In this document: piece by piece, positions 25,983 to 34,839 of the stretch
How the letters are laid out: each line of letters opens with the position of its first letter
Position numbering within the stretch: position 1 is the first letter of the stretch
Origin: an uncultured Acetatifactor sp.
GTDB lineage: Bacteria; Bacillota; Clostridia; Lachnospirales; Lachnospiraceae
Assembly (NCBI GenBank): GCA_910580225.1
Contig: CAJTXE010000001.1
Span: forward strand, 1-64,000
Direction of reading: 5' to 3'
DNA: 64,000 bases
Position numbers and translations under genes: made by a program
Notes under the pieces: model-generated
What the model saw: the letters and a program-made list of their open reading frames with translations, nothing else
The model's database searches: none
What the model was told of the DNA's origin: nothing

Positions 25983-27095
25983 ATGAAGAAGGGAAAGAAT
26001 CAGGCGGTACGTCCCAGGATTTATGTCTGCCATACTTATTACCATGTCTATGTCACTTTTCTGAAGGAGCTGAAACTGCGGCGGGAGGCGGACGGATCTG
26101 GGGAACCTGCAGGAAAGGCAGATCTGGTGTTATCCAGCCTGTCTAATCAGTTTGAGAATCTCAAAGCCCGGGTGGAGAGCACGGGGCTTTTCGCCAGAGT
26201 CATCGAGTTCGACGAGAAAGGGGAAGATTTCTTTCCGGAGCTGGCTGTTTTGAGGAAGGGCGGCCGGGGGTTTCTGGGCAATCTGCGCAGCCGTATCCGT
26301 TTTACAAAGCGTTACGCCCGTCTGGAGGCGCCCTATGTACCGGTGGACTTTCGGGAATATGGGGATGTCTATGTTTATTGCGATTCGGATCCCATCGGTT
26401 ATTATCTGAATCAGAACCGGATCTATTATCATGCCCTGGAGGACGGACTTAACTGTCTGAAAAATTATGATGCGGCCAGGTATGACAACCGGGGGCACTT
26501 TAGACTGAAAATGTTCCTGTCCAGGTATTTGAATCTGATATTTGTGCAGAACGGTTACGGAAAATACTGTCTGGATATGGAGGTAAATGACATCTCTGTC
26601 ATTCACTATCCCTGTCCCCAATATATTGAACAGTCCAGACAGGAATTGGTGGACAGGCTGGATGATCATGACAAGGATCTGATCCTGCAGGCTTTTATCC
26701 GGGATAAGGAAGGTCTGGAACGGCAGATTGCGGAGAGCGGCAGGGTAGGGGATAAGATTCTGATTCTGACGGATCCCCTGTGTACGCTGGAGGTAAGGGA
26801 ACGCATATTCCGGGATATCATCGAACGTTACCGTCAGGAGGGAACCATCTTCCTGAAACCCCATCCCAGAGATAATCTGGATTATCGGAAGCTTTTTTCC
26901 GAATATCCCCAGTTTGATGCTACGGTTCCCATGGAAATGCTGAATTTCTTCCCGGGGCTGCGTTTTAAAAAGGTGGTGGCGGTACTCACTGAGATCAAGG
27001 CCATTCAGTTTGCGGACGAGACGGTGCGGCTGGGAGAGGATTTCATGGATGCCTATGAGGATCCGCTGATCCACAGACAAAATGAGCAGATTTAG
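25983..27095 (+). CDS. GT52-type (sialyltransferase-like) glycosyltransferase, candidate pseudaminyltransferase
   Basis: About 370 residues. The layout fits family 52 bacterial sialyltransferases: an N-terminal Rossmann-like start (RIYVCHTYYHVYVTFLKEL), a central ALEDGLN (151-157), KPHPRDN at 292-298 and a late FFPGLRFKKVVAVL segment. GT52 enzymes use CMP-activated nonulosonic acids, and the CMP-sugar made here should be CMP-pseudaminic acid, given pseF three genes downstream. I therefore infer transfer of pseudaminic acid. The start at MKKGKNQ is preferred; ATG 25935 lies too near the promoter and lacks a ribosome site. Ends 131 bases before the ABC flippase gene. Confidence 0.7.
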   Translation: MKKGKNQAVRPRIYVCHTYYHVYVTFLKELKLRREADGSGEPAGKADLVLSSLSNQFENLKARVESTGLFARVIEFDEKGEDFFPELAVLRKGGRGFLGNLRSRIRFTKRYARLEAPYVPVDFREYGDVYVYCDSDPIGYYLNQNRIYYHALEDGLNCLKNYDAARYDNRGHFRLKMFLSRYLNLIFVQNGYGKYCLDMEVNDISVIHYPCPQYIEQSRQELVDRLDDHDKDLILQAFIRDKEGLERQIAESGRVGDKILILTDPLCTLEVRERIFRDIIERYRQEGTIFLKPHPRDNLDYRKLFSEYPQFDATVPMEMLNFFPGLRFKKVVAVLTEIKAIQFADETVRLGEDFMDAYEDPLIHRQNEQI

Positions 27096-27130
27096 AAAGG
27101 CGTTCCGCGCAGACAGGCCCAAAAGCATCC

Positions 27131-27175
27131 CATAGAATTTACGGAAACATGAGTGAAGGGTCCGGAAATTCTATG
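27131..27175. repeat. Intercistronic hairpin before the ABC flippase
   Basis: CATAGAATTT at 27131-27140 pairs perfectly with AAATTCTATG at 27166-27175; inside, CGGA and TCCG extend the stem after one mismatch. It is not followed by a T run, so it is more likely an RNA stability or processing element than a terminator. Part of it recurs inverted at 22319-22332. Confidence 0.5.
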
Positions 27176-27226
27176 ACCTGAATAAGGGGGCGGGGGTTGC
27201 AGCAGAACTGAAATAGGAGGCGGCAG

Positions 27227-29017
27227 GTGTTACAGATCATAAAGAAGCTTCAGGTGTTATTGGATAAAAAGCAGAAGCGTACCATGGCGGGGCTGATGGT
27301 CCTGATGATCATTGGTGCCTTTCTGCAGACGGCAGGCATAGGCATGCTGGTACAGGCGGTGAACGTGGTTATCGACCCTCAGATACTGGAGAAAAGCGGG
27401 CTTGTGAGGGCGTTTTACGATTTCCTGGGGTGCGGGGATTTCAGAAGCTTTTCTGTCACGGTGATGGTACTGCTGGTGGTGACTTTTGTGGTGAAAAACC
27501 TGTTCCTGTTTGTCCAGCAGAAGCTGACGTTAGCCTTCGTGTATACCAATCAGTTTGCCACATCGGAACGGATGATGCGCAATTATCTGCGCAGGGGCTA
27601 TGAATTTTATCTGAATGCCGATACGGCTGTAGTGCAAAGGAGCATCACCTCGGATGTGAATAATATGTATGCTCTGATTCTGGCATTGCTGCAGCTGATG
27701 TCTGACGGAGTAGTGTCTCTGTTCGTTGTGTCATACTGTCTGATGACGAACGGCGTCATGACAGTGCTGCTGGCGGTATCCCTGGTTGTCCTGATGGCGC
27801 TGATCAAAGGGATCCTGAAACCCATTATGTATAAGGCGGGCAAGGATAACCAGGAATACTACAGCGGACTTTTCAAATGGATTTCCCAGACTGTGCAGGG
27901 AATCAAGGAAGTCAAGGTCATAGGAAAAGAACAGTATTTTGTGGAGGAATACCGCAAGTGCGGAAGCGGTTATGTGAATGCAGTGCAGCGGTACAGTCTT
28001 TACAATAATATTCCCAAGCTGCTGATTGAGACGGTGTGTATTGCGGTGATGATGGGGTATATGATTGTGCTCACCCTGATGGGGGCAGCTTCGGAGAATA
28101 TGCTGGAAGTGCTGTCCACGCTGGCGGCGGCGGCATTTGTGCTGCTCCCGGCAGTAAACCGTATCAACAACCAGATCAATTCCATCGCCTATTTTGAACC
28201 CTTTTTCATGGGAGTCACGGACAATCTGCAGGATGAGATATCGGACAAGCATGTAAATATGGCGTTTGCCGCAGATGAGGAGGAAAAGCTGCCTATACGG
28301 CATTCCATTGAACTGAGGGATATTGTATATGCATACCCCGATACTGACAAACTGATATTCGATCATGCGTCTCTCACCATTCCCATCGGAACCTCTGTTG
28401 GGATTGTAGGGACTTCCGGGGCCGGGAAGAGTACCCTTGTGGATATCCTGCTGGGACTGCTTGAAGTGAAGGAAGGAAGGATATGCGCGGACGGAGCGGA
28501 AGTAAAGGAACGGTATCGAAACTGGCTGAAAAATATCGGCTACATTCCGCAGATGATCTTCATGCTGGACGACACCATCCGCAGGAATGTGGCATTCGGA
28601 GTTCGTGACGACAAAATTGACGAGAACAGGGTATGGGAGGTTCTGCGGGAAGCCCGGCTGGATGAATTTGTGAGATCTCTGCCGGAAGGGCTGGACACCG
28701 GGATCGGAGAGCGGGGGATCAGGCTGTCGGGCGGGCAGCGCCAGAGGATCGGCATTGCCAGGGCACTGTATTATGATCCGGAAGTGCTGATCCTGGATGA
28801 GGCAACTTCTGCACTGGACAATGATACCGAGGCGGCCATCATGGATTCCATCAACCGGCTGCACGGGAGGAAGACGCTGATCATCATTGCCCACAGACTG
28901 CAGACCATCGAGAAATGTGACCTGGTATACCGGGTAGAGAACGGAAAGATGGTGCGGGAGCGGGGAGAAAGTTCGGTGGAAGAAAGGCAGAGCGCGCGCA
29001 GCGGGCATGGGGGATGA
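27227..29017 (+). CDS. ABC-type lipid-linked oligosaccharide flippase (PglK/MsbA-like)
   Basis: 596 residues, one half-transporter: six membrane helices in residues 20-320, then an ATPase domain with Walker A GTSGAGKST (395-403), signature LSGGQRQR (500-507) and Walker B VLILDEATSALD. The order and size match PglK-type flippases, which carry lipid-linked glycans to the outer face. It begins with GTG after AGGAGG at six bases. Because no MOP-type Wzx is in the window, this protein is the best flippase candidate for the polymerase route or for pseudaminic-acid-containing units. Export of another lipid or peptide cannot be excluded. Confidence 0.82.
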   Translation: MLQIIKKLQVLLDKKQKRTMAGLMVLMIIGAFLQTAGIGMLVQAVNVVIDPQILEKSGLVRAFYDFLGCGDFRSFSVTVMVLLVVTFVVKNLFLFVQQKLTLAFVYTNQFATSERMMRNYLRRGYEFYLNADTAVVQRSITSDVNNMYALILALLQLMSDGVVSLFVVSYCLMTNGVMTVLLAVSLVVLMALIKGILKPIMYKAGKDNQEYYSGLFKWISQTVQGIKEVKVIGKEQYFVEEYRKCGSGYVNAVQRYSLYNNIPKLLIETVCIAVMMGYMIVLTLMGAASENMLEVLSTLAAAAFVLLPAVNRINNQINSIAYFEPFFMGVTDNLQDEISDKHVNMAFAADEEEKLPIRHSIELRDIVYAYPDTDKLIFDHASLTIPIGTSVGIVGTSGAGKSTLVDILLGLLEVKEGRICADGAEVKERYRNWLKNIGYIPQMIFMLDDTIRRNVAFGVRDDKIDENRVWEVLREARLDEFVRSLPEGLDTGIGERGIRLSGGQRQRIGIARALYYDPEVLILDEATSALDNDTEAAIMDSINRLHGRKTLIIIAHRLQTIEKCDLVYRVENGKMVRERGESSVEERQSARSGHGG

Positions 29018-29095
29018 GAACGTGACGTTTTGCAGCGGAGTGTTCGATCCGAATACGGCAGCGCCTGTGAAACTCTGGAAGGACATTGTACGTAC

Positions 29096-30115
29096 ATGAG
29101 ATTAAGCATCATTGTGCCTGTCTATAATATGGCGGCAGAGGGAAAACTGAATTATTGTATGGATTCGCTGGTGAACCAGACTGTGGATAATTATGAGATC
29201 ATTGCCGTGGATGATGCTTCCACGGACGGTTCCCCGGAGATTCTCGGCAGGTATCAGGCGGAATATCCGGAGAAAGTCAAAGTTTTGACCCATGGAGTCA
29301 ATAAACGTCAGGGCGGAGCGAAGAACACAGGACTGAGGGCGGCGTCAGGGGAATGGATTGGTTTTGTGGACAGCGACGATTGGGTGGCACCGGATTGTTA
29401 TGAGAAACTTCTGGCAAAGGCCCAAGCTACGGGAGCAGATATGGTGGGTTGTGACTATAGCCTGGTAACAGAGCATGGTTTTACGCCAGGGCAGCCGGTA
29501 AAGAATAATACGCCGGATCAGACGGGGGTACTGGATATGGAAAAGCATAAAAAGCTTCTCATGCGCCCCGGCAGTATGGTGCTGAAAATATACAGAACCA
29601 GTGTTATCCGGGAGAACAGGCTGGATTTTCCGGAAGGGATTTTCTATGAGGACAATTGTGCCGGGTCCCTGTGGTCCCTGTATTTCAAACACTTTGAGCG
29701 GGTGGAGGAGCCTCTGTATTTCTATTATCAGCATGGACTTTCCACGGTGCATCATATTTCCGAGGAAAAGTGCCGGCATCGTATGAAGGCTGCGGAACTT
29801 CTGAGGGAAATGTGCAGAGAGAGAGGATTTTTGGAACCCTATCATCAGGAGTTGGAGTATCGATTTGCAGAGCTTTACTATGTCATTACCCTTTTTTCCT
29901 ACATGCAGGGGATGGCGCGTCCAAAGCTGTCTTTTGTGAGAGAACTTCGAAAGGGAATGGAGGAAATGTTCCCAAAATTTCGGGAAAATATATACTACAG
30001 AGCGTATACGGGAGCGGAAGAACAGAAACTTATCGCCATGCAGTCCCGGTCAGACCTGAAATTCTACCTGTATTACAGGCTGAAGCTTCTGGTGCGGCGG
30101 ATGCGGCAGGGATGA
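29096..30115 (+). CDS. Family 2 glycosyltransferase
   Basis: 339 residues. LSIIVPVYNM, VDDASTDGS and GFVDSDDW with the metal site at 92-95 are standard GT2 features; NKRQGGAKNTGLRAASGEW is the usual segment before it. The chosen start gives the family's normal N-terminus; GGAAGG lies farther upstream than usual (about 14 bases). It sits between the flippase and pseF and likely builds the same repeat unit. Confidence 0.86.
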   Translation: MRLSIIVPVYNMAAEGKLNYCMDSLVNQTVDNYEIIAVDDASTDGSPEILGRYQAEYPEKVKVLTHGVNKRQGGAKNTGLRAASGEWIGFVDSDDWVAPDCYEKLLAKAQATGADMVGCDYSLVTEHGFTPGQPVKNNTPDQTGVLDMEKHKKLLMRPGSMVLKIYRTSVIRENRLDFPEGIFYEDNCAGSLWSLYFKHFERVEEPLYFYYQHGLSTVHHISEEKCRHRMKAAELLREMCRERGFLEPYHQELEYRFAELYYVITLFSYMQGMARPKLSFVRELRKGMEEMFPKFRENIYYRAYTGAEEQKLIAMQSRSDLKFYLYYRLKLLVRRMRQG

Positions 30116-30182
30116 GCAGCTAATTCACATACATTCAGATTATTATCGAAAGAAAGAGACAGAGAGCAGAATAGGAGAGCAT

Positions 30183-30872
30183 ATGAGAAGTGTTGCGATT
30201 ATTACGGCAAGAGGCGGCAGCAAGCGGATTCCGCGGAAAAATATCAAAGATTTCTGCGGCAAGCCCATTTTAGCCTATTCCATTGAAGCTGCACTGCAGT
30301 CAGGTATGTTTGACCGTGTGATGGTGTCCACGGAGGATGAGGAGATTGCGGAGATTGCACGGAGATATGGTGGGGAGGTTCCTTTTTTCCGCAGCGGGAA
30401 TACCTCCGGGGATTATGCCACTACCAATGACGTGCTGTTGGAGGTGCTGGAAGAATACGGAAAACGGGGCGAGCATTTTGAACTGGGATGCTGCATTTAT
30501 CCCACGGCTCCCTTTGTGACCGCCGGGAAGCTGGAGGATGCGGTGAAGCTGCTGCTGGACAGTGATGCGGATACCCTGATTCCCGTAGTGCGTTTCTCCT
30601 ATCCGCCTCAGCGGGCCATGCTGGTAAGGGAGGGAAAGCTGGTGTTCGGACATCCCGAGTTTCTGGACAGCCGTTCCCAGGATCTGGAACCTCATTATCA
30701 TGATGTGGGACAGTTCTATGTGTTCCGCACGGAAAATTTCCGCAGAAACAGGAAGCTGATGGTAGGCAATATCCTGCCCCTGGTGGTTTCGGAGACGGAG
30801 GTACAGGATATCGACACCCTGACGGACTGGGAGATCGCGGAGATCAAGTATCGGAGAATGTTCGGGGGCTGA
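30183..30872 (+). CDS. pseF: CMP-pseudaminic acid synthetase, PseF
   Basis: 229 residues; cytidylyltransferase with ARGGSKRIPRKNIKDFCGKPILAYSIE at the start, the CTP-binding P-loop-like motif of CMP-sialate synthetases, and DVGQFYVF later, as in PseF. It joins CMP to pseudaminic acid (last activation step). NeuA or legionaminic-acid versions are related, but PseB/C/H/G/I in the same locus select the pseudaminic branch. AGGAGAG precedes the start. Confidence 0.9.
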   Translation: MRSVAIITARGGSKRIPRKNIKDFCGKPILAYSIEAALQSGMFDRVMVSTEDEEIAEIARRYGGEVPFFRSGNTSGDYATTNDVLLEVLEEYGKRGEHFELGCCIYPTAPFVTAGKLEDAVKLLLDSDADTLIPVVRFSYPPQRAMLVREGKLVFGHPEFLDSRSQDLEPHYHDVGQFYVFRTENFRRNRKLMVGNILPLVVSETEVQDIDTLTDWEIAEIKYRRMFGG

Positions 30873-30911
30873 AAGGCCGTTTTGGATGACGAAACGGCAA
30901 AGGGATAAAAA

Positions 30912-32594
30912 ATGAACGATAAAAGAGATGATAAAAAGGACGGTACGACGGGGCAGAAGATTGCGCTGCTGTCAAACGTCAATATGGATTATGTCATACG
31001 ACTGCTCCGGAAACAGACGGAGGTTTGGCGGGGGGAAGGATATGGAAACGAACTGGGCCTGCTGATGGACCCGGATTCTTCTTACCATGCCTTTAAGCCG
31101 GATATCACCTTTCTGGTGATGGATCTGATGGAGCTGACGGGACATGACCTGGAAGCCGAAACTGCGGGGCACAGCATGGACGGATGGTTTTCGGATCTGG
31201 AGTCTGGACTGAAAGCGGAAGAGATTTATTATATTTCGGATGCCTGTCTGTGGGGGCCGGAGCTGGGCGTGCTGGCGGATGCCGGGAGGAAGGCAGCGCT
31301 GGAGCATATGTGGCAGGAACGTCTGGAGGCATTGTGCGGCAGACGAAAGAATGTGAGGATTCTTCCATATCGACAGATGGTGGAGAATCTGGGCGAAGAG
31401 AACGCTTTTTCACTGAAAATGTGGTATATGGGAAAGATTCTTCTGGGAAATGAGGCACAGAAGCGGCTGTGCGGACTGATTCTGGAACGGGCGGAGCGGG
31501 AGAGGCGTGTCCCGAAAAAGGTGCTTCTCCTGGATTTGGACAATACGCTGTGGGGCGGTCTGGCGGGAGAGCAGGAAGATACGCCGGTGGAACTCTCTGA
31601 GGACCACGGCGGACTGGCCTATAAAAATCTGCAGAGAGTCATCCTGCAGATGCAGAAACAGGGAGTTCTCCTGGGGATTGTGTCGAAAAATAATGAGGCA
31701 GACGCCATGGAGATTGTGGAAAAACATCCCCATATGGTGCTCCGTCCCGAGGTTTTTGCGGCCAGACGCATCAACTGGAGGACCAAATCCGAAAATATCC
31801 GGGAGATTGCGGAAGAACTCAATCTGGGTCTGGATTCCATTGTTTTCTGGGATGATTCTCCTCAGGAGAGGCAGCTGGTACGGGAGATGCTTCCCCAGGT
31901 GGCTGTTCCGGATTTTCCGGAGCGGAAGGAAGATCTGGCCGGGGCCATGGGAGAGATCTACAGGCAGTATTTTGCCGCATCTGCAGTGACAGGAGAGGAT
32001 TTGGCAAGGACAGTACAATATGCTGCAAATACGGCCCGGAGGAAACTGGAGACCGCAGCGGGAAGCTTTGAAGATTATCTGAGACAGCTGAACATGAGGG
32101 CCGTTCGGGTGAATCCCCGGAGACATATGGAACGGCTGGTCCAGCTGATGAATAAGACGAATCAGTTTAATTTGACTACAAGGCGCTATACACAGGGACA
32201 GATGGCGGAACTGACGGAGGCACCTGACAGGAAGGTCTATCTCTATCGTGTTGCCGATCGGTTTGGGGACAGCGGCATTGTAGCCGCGGCCGTGGCGGAT
32301 TGCAGCGGTGCGGTGCCGGTTCTGACAGATTTCGTCATGAGCTGCCGGGTCATGGGAAAACACATCGAGGATGCGTTGGTGGAGGATATTGAAAGAGATT
32401 TGCGGGAGCGGGGATGTGAATGCCTGAGGGCACTTTATATACCGACGGAGAAAAATCTGCCTGCAGCAGGTCTGTATGAGCGGCTGGGCTACAGGTTGGT
32501 GGAGTCGGGGGAAAGTACAGTCTATGAAATCTGTTTTGCCAGTGTCCCTGCAAGAAAGCATTTTGTAAAGATAGAAGAGGAAAGCGAGACATGA
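30912..32594 (+). CDS. FkbH-like HAD-IIIC protein with C-terminal acyltransferase-like domain
   Basis: 560 residues. The HAD core carries LLLDLDNTLWGGLAGE (DxDxT at 208-212), GIVSKNN (Lys259) and VFWDDSPQERQLVRE (Asp314-Asp315), the exact FkbH signature. Residues 400-545 resemble a GNAT fold (GDSGIVAAAVADC, FVMSCRVMGKHIEDALV). In polyketide pathways FkbH family members take 1,3-bisphosphoglycerate, remove phosphate and load the glyceryl group onto an acyl carrier protein. Here the next gene, overlapping by ATGA, encodes such a carrier. I infer glyceryl (or related hydroxyacyl) loading for sugar N- or O-acylation. Residues 1-190 are the usual FkbH N-terminal region. Confidence 0.88.
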   Translation: MNDKRDDKKDGTTGQKIALLSNVNMDYVIRLLRKQTEVWRGEGYGNELGLLMDPDSSYHAFKPDITFLVMDLMELTGHDLEAETAGHSMDGWFSDLESGLKAEEIYYISDACLWGPELGVLADAGRKAALEHMWQERLEALCGRRKNVRILPYRQMVENLGEENAFSLKMWYMGKILLGNEAQKRLCGLILERAERERRVPKKVLLLDLDNTLWGGLAGEQEDTPVELSEDHGGLAYKNLQRVILQMQKQGVLLGIVSKNNEADAMEIVEKHPHMVLRPEVFAARRINWRTKSENIREIAEELNLGLDSIVFWDDSPQERQLVREMLPQVAVPDFPERKEDLAGAMGEIYRQYFAASAVTGEDLARTVQYAANTARRKLETAAGSFEDYLRQLNMRAVRVNPRRHMERLVQLMNKTNQFNLTTRRYTQGQMAELTEAPDRKVYLYRVADRFGDSGIVAAAVADCSGAVPVLTDFVMSCRVMGKHIEDALVEDIERDLRERGCECLRALYIPTEKNLPAAGLYERLGYRLVESGESTVYEICFASVPARKHFVKIEEESET

Positions 32595-32809
32595 AAGAGA
32601 AGATTATAGCATTGATAGAAGCAGCTCTGGAAGTTCCGGCCGGTACTATTACGGAGGACACCATGATTGCCGATGTGGAGCAGTGGGATTCTCTGGCGCA
32701 TGTGATGATTATCGGAGAGCTGGAAGAGAAACTGGGGATTGTCATTCCTCTGGAAGAAGCGGTGGAGCTGACCGGTGTGCAGGATCTGCTGCAGCAGTGC
32801 AGCGTATGA
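32591..32809 (+). CDS. Acyl carrier protein
   Basis: 72 residues with the four-helix pattern of acyl carrier proteins. WDSLAHV places the phosphopantetheine serine at Ser34 in the expected DSL motif. The start overlaps the FkbH-like stop (ATGA), so the two are made together; this is strong evidence of a dedicated partner rather than the fatty-acid carrier. No phosphopantetheinyl transferase is in the window. A 226-base stretch to the next gene has no feature I can name. Confidence 0.93.
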   Translation: MKEKIIALIEAALEVPAGTITEDTMIADVEQWDSLAHVMIIGELEEKLGIVIPLEEAVELTGVQDLLQQCSV

Positions 32810-33035
32810 GAATGGATGCCCGGAGCCAGAGCAGGCGAAATTGAGGTCAGGGGTATAAAGGTTTTGCGGAGCAGTTTGGGAAGCATCAAAAAACGGTAGA
32901 GGTCTTTCAGCAGGTTTCAAAAGTACCGAAAGAGTGTCGGTAAAGACAGGAGCGGCGCCGGGAAATGCAGTTGAGAGGATGGCAGAAATACGACGGGCCA
33001 GGGCAGAAAAGGCAGCAGGTTTACAGGGAGGACGT

Positions 33036-33602
33036 ATGGGCGTAACATTGCGGGAAATCAGAGAAACGGATCTGGAAAATATCATGCGCTGGCGTATGGA
33101 TCCGGAGATTACCAGGTATATGAATACAAATCCAAAGCTTACGACAGAAGGACAGATACGGTGGCTGTCCTCCATAAGAGAGAATCCGGATGTCAGATAT
33201 TGGCTGATTCTGGTGGAGGAACAGCCGGCAGGGGTGATCAATCTCACTGGTTTGGAGAATCCGGAGGGCAATCTGGGATGGGCTTACTATATGGGAGAAA
33301 AGCGTCTGCGCAGCCTGGGGACAGCACTCTCGCTGGAGATGAGCATGTATGACCATGCACTTGCAGAATTAAATAAAAATGCTGTATACAGCGATGTCTT
33401 CACTTTGAATAAAGGGGTAATCCAGCTTCATCGGCTCTGCGGATGCGAGACATTGGAAGAAAAGAAGCAGCATGTATGCAAGGAAGGTATCTGGTACGAT
33501 GTAACTTATCTGCGGATGACCAGGGAGCACTGGCTGTCAGTCAGAGATACCCGAAAATACAGGAAGATTTCATTTCCGGATGTTTCTCATGTTTTTACTT
33601 GA
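33036..33602 (+). CDS. pseH: PseH-type GNAT, UDP-4-amino-sugar N-acyltransferase
   Basis: 188 residues from the ATG after GGGAGG; upstream ATGs in the same frame lack such a site and give an unconserved N-terminus. PseH-like sequence: REIRETDLENIMRWRMDPEITRYMNTNP with TTEGQIRWLSSI, then a GNAT core (YMGEKRLRSLGTALSLEM). PseH acetylates the 4-amino group of the PseC product using acetyl-CoA. The FkbH-like and carrier genes just upstream raise the possibility that this copy takes an acyl group from the carrier instead. The stop codon lies inside an 11-bp inverted repeat. Confidence 0.85.
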   Translation: MGVTLREIRETDLENIMRWRMDPEITRYMNTNPKLTTEGQIRWLSSIRENPDVRYWLILVEEQPAGVINLTGLENPEGNLGWAYYMGEKRLRSLGTALSLEMSMYDHALAELNKNAVYSDVFTLNKGVIQLHRLCGCETLEEKKQHVCKEGIWYDVTYLRMTREHWLSVRDTRKYRKISFPDVSHVFT

Positions 33603-33620
33603 AAATAATGTAAAAACATG
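33588..33620. repeat. Inverted repeat spanning the pseH stop codon
   Basis: CATGTTTTTAC (33588-33598) and GTAAAAACATG (33610-33620) are perfect reverse complements, 11 pairs, around an 11-base loop. The pseH stop is in the loop. No T run follows, so it is a weak terminator at best; it could be an operator or RNA-stability element before pseI. Confidence 0.6.
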
Positions 33621-33749
33621 CAATATTGAGAAGGTAATTATGTTTCAAATGGATTATGGAGAAGAGTTTGAAAAGGAAAGTATGTTCCGATGATTATAGG
33701 AGCTTTTCGAAAGAGTGACATCGGAAACTTCAACAGGAAAGGAGTCGGC

Positions 33750-34820
33750 ATGAACAAAGAGATTCGGATCGGCAGACATGTGATAACCAAAGACTCGCCT
33801 ACCTTTATTGTGGCGGAAATGTCAGCCAATCATAATATGGATTTCGGGCGGGCAGTGGCAATCCTGCAGGCGGCGAAAGATGCGGGTGCGGATGCCGTCA
33901 AGATCCAAACCTATACGGCGGATACCATCACACTGGACAGCGATGCGCCCTGCTTTCAAATCACCCAGGGTACTCTCTGGGACGGAATTACCCTGCATAA
34001 GCTGTACCAAACCGCCTATACACCCTGGGAATGGCAGGGGAAATTAAAGGAAGCGGCGGAGGATATGGGGCTGGAATTCTTCTCCTCTCCCTTCGATTTC
34101 AGCAGCGTTGACTTCCTGGAGGAACTTCATGTACCGGCCTATAAGGTAGCCTCTTTTGAAATCACGGATATTCCCCTGATTCGGAAGATTGCAGGCTTGG
34201 GGAAGCCTGTGATCATGGCCACCGGCGTGGCACGGCTTTCTGATATTGAACTGGCGATGCGCACCTGCCGGGAAGCGGGCAATGAAGATGTGATTCTGCT
34301 GAAGTGTACCTCGGCCTATCCTACACCTTACAGAGATGTCAATCTGCGGACCATCCCTTCCATGGGGGAAACCTTTGACTGCATAACAGGACTGTCAGAC
34401 CATACCATGGGGGGCGCGGTGGCAGGCGCGGCGGTGGCTCTGGGAGCGAAAATGGTGGAAAAGCATCTGACTTTAAGGCGTGCCGACGGGGGACCGGATT
34501 CGGCCTTTTCCATGGAGCCGGAGGAATTTAAGGAAATGGTGGATCAAATCCGTATCATAGAACAATCCCTGGGGAGGGTGACTTATGATTTGACGCCGGG
34601 CCAGACCAGGGAGAGGGAACATTCCCGCTCTCTGTTCATCGCGCAGGACATGAAGGCAGGAGAGCTGTTTACCCCGGAAAACGTGAGGAGCATAAGGCCG
34701 GCCAATGGTCTTCACACCATGTATTATGAGGAGCTGCTGGGAAAAAGAGCCGCTGCTGACGTGAAGAAAGGGACGCCGATGAGCTGGGACCTGGTGGATT
34801 TCGGAAAGAACCGGGAATAG
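33750..34820 (+). CDS. pseI: Pseudaminic acid synthase, PseI
   Basis: 356 residues; NeuB family. The N-terminal TIM-barrel part has FIVAEMSANHNMD and DAVKIQTYTADT, the C-terminal 60 residues form an antifreeze-like SAF domain (RSLFIAQDMKAGELFTPENVRSIRPANGL). It condenses phosphoenolpyruvate with the 6-deoxy-altrose derivative from PseG. SANHN and the IQTYTADTITL stretch point to PseI rather than NeuB or LegI. AAAGGAG precedes the ATG at 33750; the upstream ATG 33690 is not needed. Confidence 0.93.
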   Translation: MNKEIRIGRHVITKDSPTFIVAEMSANHNMDFGRAVAILQAAKDAGADAVKIQTYTADTITLDSDAPCFQITQGTLWDGITLHKLYQTAYTPWEWQGKLKEAAEDMGLEFFSSPFDFSSVDFLEELHVPAYKVASFEITDIPLIRKIAGLGKPVIMATGVARLSDIELAMRTCREAGNEDVILLKCTSAYPTPYRDVNLRTIPSMGETFDCITGLSDHTMGGAVAGAAVALGAKMVEKHLTLRRADGGPDSAFSMEPEEFKEMVDQIRIIEQSLGRVTYDLTPGQTREREHSRSLFIAQDMKAGELFTPENVRSIRPANGLHTMYYEELLGKRAAADVKKGTPMSWDLVDFGKNRE

Positions 34821-34839
34821 AAAGTCTGAGGTATCAGCT

